Assembly (NCBI RefSeq): GCF_001183605.1
Contig: NZ_LFXJ01000010.1
Coordinates: forward strand, 1-64,000
From: Lysinibacillus xylanilyticus
GTDB taxonomy: Bacteria; Bacillota; Bacilli; Bacillales_A; Planococcaceae
DNA: 64,000 bases
Reading direction: 5' to 3'
The position numbers and the translations under genes were made by a program. Below the pieces are notes generated by a model. The model was not told the DNA's origin. It ran no database searches and worked only from the letters and a program-made list of their open reading frames with translations. Shown here in pieces: positions 48,662 to 56,451 of the stretch (its first letter is position 1; the number at the start of each line of letters is the position of its first letter).

Positions 48662-49501
48662 ATGATTGACATAAGGGAAATAAAGACAATCGAACAGCTG
48701 GAGCAAGTTCAACAATTGGAATATAACGTTTGGGGAATGCCTTCAATTCCCATTCATCAAACTTTAACAGCTGTAAAAAATGGCGGTATCGTTGTCGGTG
48801 CCTATGATGGTGATCAATTGGTTGGCTTTAGCTATGGCTTTTCAGGATTTCGAGAGAGCAAAAGCTATTTATGTTCCCATATGTTAGGGATAGACGAAAA
48901 TTACCGCTCCCAAGGAATAGGTGAACAATTAAAATATGCCCAGCAAGCTATTGCTATTGAGCGGGGCTACGATTTAATGGTGTGGACGTTTGATCCGCTG
49001 GAAACACGAAATGGTTTTCTCAATCTATCCAAATTAAATGGTATTTGTAATACGTATATAGAAAATTGCTATGGTGAAATGAAGGATGGCTTAAATAAGG
49101 GACTACCTTCAGATCGTTTTGAGGTGTGCTGGTATATAAGCTCTGATTACGTAAGTAAAAATGTTTCAATAGATGCGACGGATGCCATACCAGTGGCTAG
49201 CTGTGTTCTAAATGAGCAAGGATTTCCGTGTTTGAATATAACTGAAAATTTAAAATATAACGAAGGTCTGTATACAATGCCTGTACCAAAGGATTTTCAA
49301 GCATTGAAGGTGCAAGATCCAACATTAGCATTGGATTGGCGTTTCAAAACGAGATATTTATTACAACGATTATTTGCACAAGGTTATGCGGCAGTTCAAT
49401 TGCAGCAGCAAGAACATTACAACGAGTATGTTCTCGTTAAATTAGAAACTTTAAATCTGGAAGGGGCAAAACAATATGAAAATCACGGAAATTACCATTA
49501 G
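48662..49501 (+). CDS. GNAT N-acyltransferase, probable D-amino acid N-succinyltransferase
   Basis: This 279-residue protein has a GNAT domain in its first half: IREIKTIEQLEQVQQLEYNV, GAYDGDQLVGFSYGFSGFRE and the acetyl-CoA-type loop LGIDENYRSQGIGEQLKYAQ (R/Q-x-x-G-x-G as RSQGIG). The second half is an extension found in the Bacillus YkwB/GNAT relatives linked to racemase genes. Placed between an M20 hydrolase and an NSAR-type racemase, it fits the succinyl-CoA-dependent transferase that acylates D-amino acids. AAAGGAG is seven bases before the ATG at 48662. Its 3' end overlaps the racemase gene by 26 bases. Confidence 0.85.
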   Translation: MIDIREIKTIEQLEQVQQLEYNVWGMPSIPIHQTLTAVKNGGIVVGAYDGDQLVGFSYGFSGFRESKSYLCSHMLGIDENYRSQGIGEQLKYAQQAIAIERGYDLMVWTFDPLETRNGFLNLSKLNGICNTYIENCYGEMKDGLNKGLPSDRFEVCWYISSDYVSKNVSIDATDAIPVASCVLNEQGFPCLNITENLKYNEGLYTMPVPKDFQALKVQDPTLALDWRFKTRYLLQRLFAQGYAAVQLQQQEHYNEYVLVKLETLNLEGAKQYENHGNYH

Positions 49502-50609
49502 ACATTTAAAAATGAATTTAAAAGAACCATTTACAACTAGCTTTGGCACATTTGAAGATAGAGATTTTTTAGTTTTAGAGGCTAAGGATGAAGCAGGAAC
49601 AATCGGTTGGGGAGAATCTGTAGCGTTCCATTCACCTTGGTACAACGAGGAAACATTGCAAACAAACTGGCATATGCTAGAAGATTTTTTAATTCCACTT
49701 ATTTTAAATAAAGAGCTTCAGCATCCGGATGAGGTCAATGAACTATTTAAACCAATTCGTAAAAATAATATGGCGAAATCAACGATAGAAGGTGCTATTT
49801 GGGATATTTATGCCCAACAGACGAATCAATCCCTTGCAGCTGCACTCGGTGGCAAAAAGGACAATATTGAAGTAGGAATCAGTATCGGTATTCAAAAATC
49901 AATCGAGGATCTTGTGGCGTTAGTAGATGGCTTTGTTAAAGAAGGCTATAAACGAATGAAAATCAAAATTAAGCCAGGTTGGGATGTAGAAGTAATGAGT
50001 ACATTACGTGAAGCGTTCCCTGATGTGGCATTTATGGCGGATGCGAACTCAGCTTATAGACTGTCAGATGCTGAAACGCTCAAGCAACTAGATGCTTTTA
50101 ATTTAACTATGATTGAGCAACCATTGGCGTCAGATGACATCATTGACCACGCAGCATTACAAAAATTAATCGATACGCCAATCTGCTTGGACGAAAGTAT
50201 CCATTCATTAGAGGATGCACGTAAAGCTGTTGAGTTAGGCAGTACTAAAATTATTAATATAAAAATTGGACGCGTTGGTGGCTTAACAGAATCAAAGAAA
50301 ATACACGATTATTGTGAGGCAAATAACATTCCAGTCTGGTGTGGTGGCATGCTGGAGTCTGGTATTGGTCGTGCACATAATGTGGCATTAACAACATTAT
50401 CGAATTTTATTTTACCTGGAGATACTGCAGGCTCAAGTCGTTATTGGGAAAAGGATATCATTGACCCAGAAGTTGTAGTGAAGGACGGTTATATTGAAGT
50501 TTCTCAAAAAGCGGGGATCGGCTATGAAGTGAATAGAGAGACAATCGATTTATTTACAGTAGAGCAGAAAACTTATGGATTGAGTTTGCTTAATTTCTTT
50601 CAGCGGTAG
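49476..50609 (+). CDS. Enolase-superfamily N-acylamino acid racemase (NSAR/OSBS family)
   Basis: This 377-residue enolase-superfamily protein resembles the N-succinylamino acid racemase/o-succinylbenzoate synthase group. Active-site elements, with approximate residue numbers: KMKIKIKPGWD (about 160-170, catalytic KxK), ADANSAY (about 187-193, Asp ligand), IEQPL (about 213, Glu ligand), LDESI (about 238, Asp ligand) and INIKIGRVGG (about 260-269, second catalytic Lys). The menaquinone genes that would suggest OSBS are absent. The upstream GNAT and M20 genes instead point to racemisation of N-succinyl amino acids. GGAAGGGG lies inside the GNAT gene before the ATG. Translational coupling is likely. 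Confidence 0.9.
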   Translation: MKITEITIRHLKMNLKEPFTTSFGTFEDRDFLVLEAKDEAGTIGWGESVAFHSPWYNEETLQTNWHMLEDFLIPLILNKELQHPDEVNELFKPIRKNNMAKSTIEGAIWDIYAQQTNQSLAAALGGKKDNIEVGISIGIQKSIEDLVALVDGFVKEGYKRMKIKIKPGWDVEVMSTLREAFPDVAFMADANSAYRLSDAETLKQLDAFNLTMIEQPLASDDIIDHAALQKLIDTPICLDESIHSLEDARKAVELGSTKIINIKIGRVGGLTESKKIHDYCEANNIPVWCGGMLESGIGRAHNVALTTLSNFILPGDTAGSSRYWEKDIIDPEVVVKDGYIEVSQKAGIGYEVNRETIDLFTVEQKTYGLSLLNFFQR

Positions 50610-50667
50610 TCTCCCACCTCTATAGATGATGAGATGAACACGGTTTTAAACCACTTATCAGCTGGTG

Positions 50668-50985
50668 TCCAATCATCCGCTGAAATAAAGGAACTCAGTC
50701 TAAGAACGCCACGTCCTGTGGCAATTTATCTGTGCGAAAGCGAAGCGACAGCAACACACGACTGAGTGACCAACATCATGCTGCTGACGCTTCGCTTTCG
50801 CGCAAAAGACATCTGTTGGCCCAAAGCCTCCGGCGGATGTCACGGAATCGGAAAGGAGTGCTTAAAGGATGTTAGCCTAAAATCATCGCATCCATGCGAT
50901 AACGGCTAACTGACCTGCATCGGGCAGGCCTAAGCACAAAGCCGATTCCGGACGCAATTATGCCGAGGCATAATTGATAAAATAG
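50668..50985. repeat. Dispersed GC-rich modular repeat, family A (longest copy)
   Basis: The 318-base element contains, in order, CTGGTGTCCAATCATCCGCTG, GGAACTCAGTCTAAGAACGC, GCGAAAGCGAAGCGACAGCA, its inverted partner CTGACGCTTCGCTTTCGCGC, GGCCCAAAGCCTCCGGCGGA, the GTTAGCC...GGCTAAC hairpin with CGCATCCATGCG at its tip, and the end palindrome AATTATGCCGAGGCATAATT. It leaves only 14 bases before the YkvI-like gene. First item shortened here: CTGGTGTCCAATCATCCGCT. Confidence 0.88.
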
Positions 50986-51000
50986 ATAAGTAGGTGTTCT

Positions 51001-52053
51001 ATGAAAAAAAGTTGGCAGATAGGTGGCGCATTTGTAGGATTAATCGTTGGTGCTGGCTTTGCATCAGGACAAGAAATTATGCAATATTTTACGAGCTTTG
51101 GTCTTTACGGTATAACAGGAGGAATTGTTGCAACAATCGCATTTGCCTTTTTAGGGATGAGTCTAGCGCAATTAGGAGCGGATTCACAAACGACATCTCA
51201 TAAAGAGGTTATATATCAAATTGGTGGACGTTATGTTGGGGTTATATTAGATATTGTCATTACATTCTTCTTATTTGGTGTGGCTGTTGTTATGTTTGCT
51301 GGATCGGGCTCAACATTCGAGCAAATGTTTAATATAAACCCGATGATTGGCAGTATTTTTATGGTAATCATTACGATTTTAACATTGCTATTAAATGTGA
51401 AAAATATTATTAATATAATAGCTTTAGTGACACCTTATTTAATGGGGATCGTTTTTATTATATTAATTTATTCCATTTTTACAATGGACTTAACAATTGC
51501 AGAACAGAATGTGTTAGCGAAAGAGCAAACATCTGCGGCCTCAAATTGGGTAATGGGCGCACTTCTCTATGTATCTTATAACATAGCTGCTGGTACTGCG
51601 ATGTTAATTGTTATGGGGGGAACAGTAAAAGAGCGCAAGATTGCTGGTTTAGGCGGTCTTCTTGGTGGTTTAATGCTCGGTGTTTTAATCATACTAATTA
51701 ATATTGCTATGTTCGTTAAAATGGACGTAGTTGGCGGGGCAGCAATGCCAACATTAGAGCTAGCAAAACAAATTCATCCTGTAGTGGGTATCTTAATGTC
51801 CATTGCTTTATTAGGCATGATGTACAATACAGCTGTAGGAATGCTTTATGCGTTTGCAGTACGTTTCATAGCGCCTGATCATAAATATTTTAAAATAGGT
51901 ATTGTGGTGATTGGTTTAATAGGCTTCGTCGCTAGTTTAGTAGGATTCACGACATTAGTTGGAAAGGTTTATTCAACAACGGGGTATTTAGGCTTTGCAT
52001 TAATCATTGCGATCATATTCTCGTGGCTACGTAAAATACCAAAAGCTTCATAA
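51001..52053 (+). CDS. YkvI-like integral membrane protein
   Basis: This 350-residue protein has about ten membrane segments and resembles Bacillus YkvI, a membrane protein distantly related to LeuT-fold/APC transporters. The first segment, WQIGGAFVGLIVGAGFASGQ followed by EIMQYFTSFG, has the broken-helix GxGFASGQE motif typical of the family. Further segments include DIVITFFLFGVAVVMFAGSG, LYVSYNIAAGTAMLIVMGG and GLGGLLGGLMLGVLIILINI. The substrate is unknown. The ATG at 51001 is close behind a family A repeat and has only TAGGTG as a binding site, so the repeat supplies part of its leader. A weak terminator follows. Confidence 0.86.
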   Translation: MKKSWQIGGAFVGLIVGAGFASGQEIMQYFTSFGLYGITGGIVATIAFAFLGMSLAQLGADSQTTSHKEVIYQIGGRYVGVILDIVITFFLFGVAVVMFAGSGSTFEQMFNINPMIGSIFMVIITILTLLLNVKNIINIIALVTPYLMGIVFIILIYSIFTMDLTIAEQNVLAKEQTSAASNWVMGALLYVSYNIAAGTAMLIVMGGTVKERKIAGLGGLLGGLMLGVLIILINIAMFVKMDVVGGAAMPTLELAKQIHPVVGILMSIALLGMMYNTAVGMLYAFAVRFIAPDHKYFKIGIVVIGLIGFVASLVGFTTLVGKVYSTTGYLGFALIIAIIFSWLRKIPKAS

Positions 52054-52065
52054 TCATGTTTTTGA

Positions 52066-52106
52066 GATTCTCTAGTGTTATTGTACTGCGCTAGGGAATT
52101 TTTTTG
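52066..52106 (+). terminator. Probable terminator after the YkvI-like gene
   Basis: GATTCTCTAG pairs imperfectly with CTAGGGAATT around a 15-base loop and is followed by TTTTTTT. Confidence 0.65.
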
Positions 52107-52344
52107 GATTTTTGTAATGAAAACAAGTTGGGAATCATACAGTAAGTGTATGTTTGTTCATTTGTAGAGATCTGTAAAATTCTGCTTTATGTAAAATAAA
52201 TTCTCGAAAGTTTGATTAAAATCTATTTTGGAGCTAGACACTAATTTTTTCGAATGCTATATTAATGGTGTCGTAGTTTTTTTATAATTAAGAAAAATCA
52301 GGCTTCGTCACCGAGAGATGGGATGGCATTTTGCTAAAACATAG

Positions 52345-52620
52345 GCCATGTGCGTAAGTTGATTGGAGTGGAGGCTGGGCGACTCCTCGGGGATTAGCGA
52401 AAAGAGGAGCGAAGGCTAAAACCATCACATCCTGTGATAACGCCTTCGTGACCAACATCGTGTTGGCCCGAGACCCTGGAGCGAGCACATAGGGGAACGA
52501 AGGCTAAAAGCATCACGTCCTGTGATAACGCCTTCGTGACCAACATCCTGTTGCCCCAAGCGGCTCATCGGACGCCCCCAGGAAAGCGCCCAGCCGGAAC
52601 GGAAATCAACTACACAATAT
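52345..52620. repeat. Dispersed repeat, family B (longest copy, internally duplicated)
   Basis: The element starts GTTGATTGGAGTGGAGGCTG and ends GGAACGGAAATCAACTACAC. Inside it the block GGAGCGAAGGCTAAAACCAT, CACATCCTGTGATAACGCC, TTCGTGACCAACATC occurs twice (about 52397 and 52490, with GAACGAAGGCTAAAAGCATC in the second). The left part of the gap (52107-52344) is A+T-rich without a gene. Confidence 0.85.
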
Positions 52621-52688
52621 GGTGATGACCCAAAACTTTTTCTAATTATAAAGAGTGATGGAGTAAAGAGTTATAAGAAGGATGATAG

Positions 52689-53312
52689 ATGCCTATGGTA
52701 AAGAAAACGTTAAAACAACGCATTGTTGACGCTTCTGTAGTGCTATTTCAGGAAGATGGCTATCACAATGTCACTGTTGATCGCATTGTTGAATACATTG
52801 GTGCATCAAAGGGTGGATTTTATCATAATTTTAAATCGAAAGATGAACTGTTGTATGAAATTCACGATGTATTTATTTCATATGTTATTAAGCAGTCACA
52901 GGAGGCATATGACAAATACGATACACCGATTACACGTTTATGTGCAATGCTGCAAACACTGACCCAAGTATTTGATATGTACCAAGCACATATAACTGTT
53001 TTTTATGAGGAAAGCCGTTCACTGCCAGAGGAATATAGTGAAATTATTCATAAAAAACGAGATCAATATCGGGATATTTTACAAAAAGTCATAGAGGATG
53101 GTCAGCAAACAAAGGATTTTCGTACAGAACTACCTTGTACTATCGTAACGATGGCTATTGTTGGGATGATTAACTGGACATACAAATGGTTTAAGCAATC
53201 AGGTCCATTAACAATGGAGGAAATTACTGAAGTATTTACGGATATGGTATTGCGTGCGATTGTCACTGAACAAGCAATGGAAGAAGCAGTTCAATTTATG
53301 GTAAAGGGGTAG
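52689..53312 (+). CDS. TetR/AcrR family regulator of the leucine/acyl-CoA operon
   Basis: The 207-residue repressor has a TetR helix-turn-helix at about 10-58: LKQRIVDASVVLFQEDGYHN, VTVDRIVEYIGASKGGFYHN, FKSKDELLYEIHDVF. The rest is an all-helical ligand domain ending QAMEEAVQFMVKG. The layout resembles KstR2/FadR-like regulators that sense acyl-CoA. It directly precedes, on the same strand, the operon for branched-chain acyl-CoA degradation, and a TetR-like palindrome lies just after its stop codon. Regulation of that operon by an acyl-CoA is the natural inference. AGAAGGATGATAG precedes the ATG at 52689. Confidence 0.9.
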   Translation: MPMVKKTLKQRIVDASVVLFQEDGYHNVTVDRIVEYIGASKGGFYHNFKSKDELLYEIHDVFISYVIKQSQEAYDKYDTPITRLCAMLQTLTQVFDMYQAHITVFYEESRSLPEEYSEIIHKKRDQYRDILQKVIEDGQQTKDFRTELPCTIVTMAIVGMINWTYKWFKQSGPLTMEEITEVFTDMVLRAIVTEQAMEEAVQFMVKG

Positions 53313-53351
53313 CCAGCGCAGAAAGACTGGTTTTATTAATTTTCAATACAA

Positions 53352-53365
53352 ACCGACTAGTCGGT
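53352..53365. promoter_or_regulatory. TetR-type palindromic operator
   Basis: ACCGACTAGTCGGT is a perfect 14-base palindrome 40 bases past the TetR stop codon. The ACCGAC...GTCGGT arms are typical for acyl-CoA-responsive TetR proteins. TTCAAT and TATTAA, 17 bases apart, overlap it (53342-53370) as a possible weak promoter for the operon. Confidence 0.72.
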
Positions 53366-53371
53366 ATTAAC

Positions 53372-53578
53372 TTCTTTAACGGGTATCCAAACATCCGTTG
53401 AAATAGAGGAACTCTCAGTCTAAGATCGCCACGTCCTGTGGCAACGACTGAGTGACCAACATCACGTTGGCCCAAAGCCTCCGGCGGATGTCACGGAATC
53501 GGATAGGAGTGCTTTGTGCAGGCACAAAGCCGATTCCGGACGCAATTATGCCGAGGCAAAATTGATTTTTATAATCGA
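53372..53578. repeat. Dispersed GC-rich repeat, family A (copy between operator and operon)
   Basis: The element shares with the 50.7 kb copy the blocks GGAACTC, CAGTCTAAGATCGCCACGTC, GACTGAGTGACCAACATCAC, TTGGCCCAAAGCCTCCGGCG, CACAAAGCCGATTCCGGACG and the end AATTATGCCGAGGCAAAATT. It lies between the TetR-type palindrome and the first gene of the operon, so it forms most of that transcript's leader. Confidence 0.86.
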
Positions 53579-53627
53579 CATCTGAACGAAATTTGCTATG
53601 GCACATTAAACATTAGGGGGACTGGGG

Positions 53628-54770
53628 ATGAACTTTGAACTAACAAAAGAGCAAGCGATGATTCGAGATATGGTACGTGATTTTGCTGAAAATGAAATTA
53701 AACCGTATGCTCGTGAAGTTGACGAGACATCGACGATGAGAATAGAGAGCTTTAAAAAGATGGCAGAGCTAGGCTTATTAGGTATACCGTTTCCTGAAGA
53801 GTACGGCGGTTCAGGAGGAGATACTGTTTCCTACGCACTTGCTGTTGAAGAAATCGGTCGTGCATGTGGTGGTACAGGATTAAGCTATGCAGCTGCAGTT
53901 AGCTTAGGTGCTTCGCCTATTTACAATTTCGGTACAGAAGAGCAAAAGCAGGAATGGCTTGTTCCGTTAGCGAAGGGAGAAACATTAGGTTCGTTTGGGT
54001 TAACAGAGCCTAATGCAGGTTCAGATGCTGGTGGGACACGTACAACAGCTGTAATTGATGGTGATGATTACATCATTAATGGTGAGAAATGCTGGATCAC
54101 AAATGCTGGCTATGCACGTCAAATTATTGTGACAGCTGTGACAGGTAAACGTGAAGATGGTAAAAAGATTATTTCATCTATCATTGTACCAACTAATACT
54201 CCTGGCGTAACGATCAACTGCAATTACGACAAAATGGGCGTACGTGGCTCGAATACGTGTGAGATTATTTTACAAAATGTTCGTGTGCCAAGGGCTAATC
54301 TTTTAGGGGATGAAAAACGCGGATTTAGCCAATTCTTAAATACTTTAGACGGCGGGCGTATTTCTATAGCTGCACTATCGGTAGGGATTGCACAGGCGGC
54401 TTATGAAAAAGCATTAAAATTCGCAAAAGAACGTGAACAATTTGGTGCACCAATATCGAAACTACAGGCAATACAATTTAAATTAGCCGATATGGCAATG
54501 GAGATAGAGCTTGCACGTACGTTAGTACATAAGGCGGCATGGCTTAAAGATCAAAAGAAACCGTTCGGGAAGGAAGCGGCAATGGCAAAATTATTTGCTT
54601 CTGAAATGGGCTTCCGCACTTGTAATCAAGCAATTCAAATTCACGGCGGTTCAGGCTATATGAAAGAATACGACGTAGAGCGTCATCTGCGTGACATTAA
54701 GTTAATGGAAATCGGTGAGGGAACGTCTGAAATTCAACGTCTCGTTATTTCTCGTTTAATTGGCTGTTAA
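53628..54770 (+). CDS. yngJ: Acyl-CoA dehydrogenase (YngJ-like), branched-chain acyl-CoA oxidation
   Basis: The 380-residue flavoprotein oxidises acyl-CoA to the 2,3-enoyl-CoA and passes electrons to ETF. Motifs: FTLEQ-type FELTKEQAMIRDMVRDFAEN, LGSFGLTEPNAGSDAGGTRT (about 123-142, FAD site), ITNAGYARQIIVTAV, and the C-terminal IGEGTSEIQRLVISR, whose Glu is at the usual catalytic position of short-chain dehydrogenases. Isovaleryl-CoA dehydrogenases place that Glu elsewhere, so the exact substrate is open. It heads the operon matching yngJIHGFE of Bacillus subtilis, used for leucine breakdown. TTAGGGGGACTGGGG lies before the ATG. Confidence 0.93.
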   Translation: MNFELTKEQAMIRDMVRDFAENEIKPYAREVDETSTMRIESFKKMAELGLLGIPFPEEYGGSGGDTVSYALAVEEIGRACGGTGLSYAAAVSLGASPIYNFGTEEQKQEWLVPLAKGETLGSFGLTEPNAGSDAGGTRTTAVIDGDDYIINGEKCWITNAGYARQIIVTAVTGKREDGKKIISSIIVPTNTPGVTINCNYDKMGVRGSNTCEIILQNVRVPRANLLGDEKRGFSQFLNTLDGGRISIAALSVGIAQAAYEKALKFAKEREQFGAPISKLQAIQFKLADMAMEIELARTLVHKAAWLKDQKKPFGKEAAMAKLFASEMGFRTCNQAIQIHGGSGYMKEYDVERHLRDIKLMEIGEGTSEIQRLVISRLIGC

Positions 54771-54800
54771 TCTTAAGTAGCATAAATAAGGAGGATTTTC

Positions 54801-56435
54801 ATGGCAGAACTTGTGTATCAAACTATTGGTCAATTGCTAGATGAACAATCTGAAAAGTATCCACAGCGCGAAGCATTAGTGTATGCAGACAGGGACTTAC
54901 GAATGACCTACGAGGAGCTCAATCAGCAAAGTCGGTTAGTAGCTAGAGGGTTGATGGCTCTTGGAATAGAGAAGGGCGAGCATATTGCAGTATGGACGAC
55001 AAATGTCCCAGAATGGGTGCAACTGCAATTTGGTACAGGTAAAATGGGTGCCCCAATCGTCACTGTAAACACTAATTATCGCTCAAGCGAGTTGGAATAT
55101 TTATTGAAGCAATCCGATGCAAAAACGATTATTTTAATTGAAAATTATCGAGACCATTCTTTTATGAATACACTTCAAGAGTTATGTCCAGAGCTTGAAC
55201 ATTGTGAACCGGGTAATTTGCAATCAAAGCGACTACCTTTATTGAAAAATGTTATTTTAATTGGCGAGACAAAATACCCAGGAGTGCTAAACTGGTCTGA
55301 TGTGTTATCTGCTGCTGAGCAAATAACAGAGGAGCAATTAGATCAAAGACAGCAAGTACTTCATTATGATGATGTTATTAATATTCAATATACATCGGGA
55401 ACAACGGGTTTTCCGAAAGGTGTCATGTTAACGCATTATAACTTAGTCAATAATGCGATTAATATTGCAGAATGTATGCGTTTAACTTCTGAAGATCGTT
55501 TGTGCATCCCTGTTCCTTTCTTCCATTGCTTTGGCTGTGTAATTGGAACATTAGCAATTACAACGAGTGGTGGGACGATGGTTCCAGTTCAGGAATTTTC
55601 ACCTGCTGAGGTGCTACAAACGGTTGAAAAAGAGAAATGTACCTCGCTACATGGTGTACCAACGATGTTTATTAGTGAACTTAATTTACCGAATTTTTCG
55701 TCTTTTGATCTATCAACGTTGCGTACTGGAGTAATGGCAGGCTCTAATTGTCCTATTGAGGTGATGAAAGCCGTTATCGACAAAATGGGGATGACGGATG
55801 TTACTATCTGTTACGGACAAACAGAAGCCTCACCTGTTATCACACAAACGAGAGCGGATGACCCGCTATTGTTAAAGGTAGAAACCGTTGGCCGTGCTTT
55901 GCCGAATCTGGAAGTTAAAATTGTCGTTCCTGGTACAGACGAAGAGGCTGCGCCGAATGAGCAAGGGGAGCTATGTACAAGAGGCTACCATGTCATGAAA
56001 GGTTACTATAAAAACCAAGAAGAAACTCTTCTTGCAATTGATGAGGCTGGTTGGCTGCATACTGGGGATTTGGCAACGATGGATGAGGCGGGCTATGTAC
56101 GTGTAACAGGGCGTTTAAAGGATATGATTATTCGCGGCGGTGAAAATTTATCTCCTCGAGAAATTGAAGAATTCCTTTACACACATACCAAAATTGCAGA
56201 TGTACAGGTTGCGGGCGTTCCTGATCCTATTTATGGAGAGGAAGCGGCAGCTTGGATCATTTTGCGTGAAGGAGAGCAGGCAACAGAAGAAGAGATTCGG
56301 GATTATTGTCGGGATAAAATCTCTAGACATAAAATACCACGACATATTTTCTTTATCGACGACTATCCGATGACTGCATCAGGAAAAGTTCAAAAGTATA
56401 GATTACGAGAGAGTTTTGTTCCAGCAGTGAAGTAA
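54801..56435 (+). CDS. yngI: Acyl-CoA synthetase (AMP-forming, YngI-like)
   Basis: This 544-residue adenylate-forming enzyme activates a carboxylic acid with ATP and CoA. Motifs: YTSGTTGFPKGVMLTHYN (about 197-214, P-loop-like), GYGQTE-type CYGQTEASPVITQTRAD (about 338-354), HTGDLATMDEAGYVRVTGRL (about 415-434), KDMIIRGGENLSPREIEEFL and the C-terminal catalytic Lys in TASGKVQKYRLRE. In the yng operon it probably activates acetoacetate or a branched-chain acid. It follows the dehydrogenase by 30 bases with AAGGAGGA before the ATG. Confidence 0.93.
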   Translation: MAELVYQTIGQLLDEQSEKYPQREALVYADRDLRMTYEELNQQSRLVARGLMALGIEKGEHIAVWTTNVPEWVQLQFGTGKMGAPIVTVNTNYRSSELEYLLKQSDAKTIILIENYRDHSFMNTLQELCPELEHCEPGNLQSKRLPLLKNVILIGETKYPGVLNWSDVLSAAEQITEEQLDQRQQVLHYDDVINIQYTSGTTGFPKGVMLTHYNLVNNAINIAECMRLTSEDRLCIPVPFFHCFGCVIGTLAITTSGGTMVPVQEFSPAEVLQTVEKEKCTSLHGVPTMFISELNLPNFSSFDLSTLRTGVMAGSNCPIEVMKAVIDKMGMTDVTICYGQTEASPVITQTRADDPLLLKVETVGRALPNLEVKIVVPGTDEEAAPNEQGELCTRGYHVMKGYYKNQEETLLAIDEAGWLHTGDLATMDEAGYVRVTGRLKDMIIRGGENLSPREIEEFLYTHTKIADVQVAGVPDPIYGEEAAAWIILREGEQATEEEIRDYCRDKISRHKIPRHIFFIDDYPMTASGKVQKYRLRESFVPAVK

Positions 56436-56451
56436 GAAGGGGGCCGGTGTT

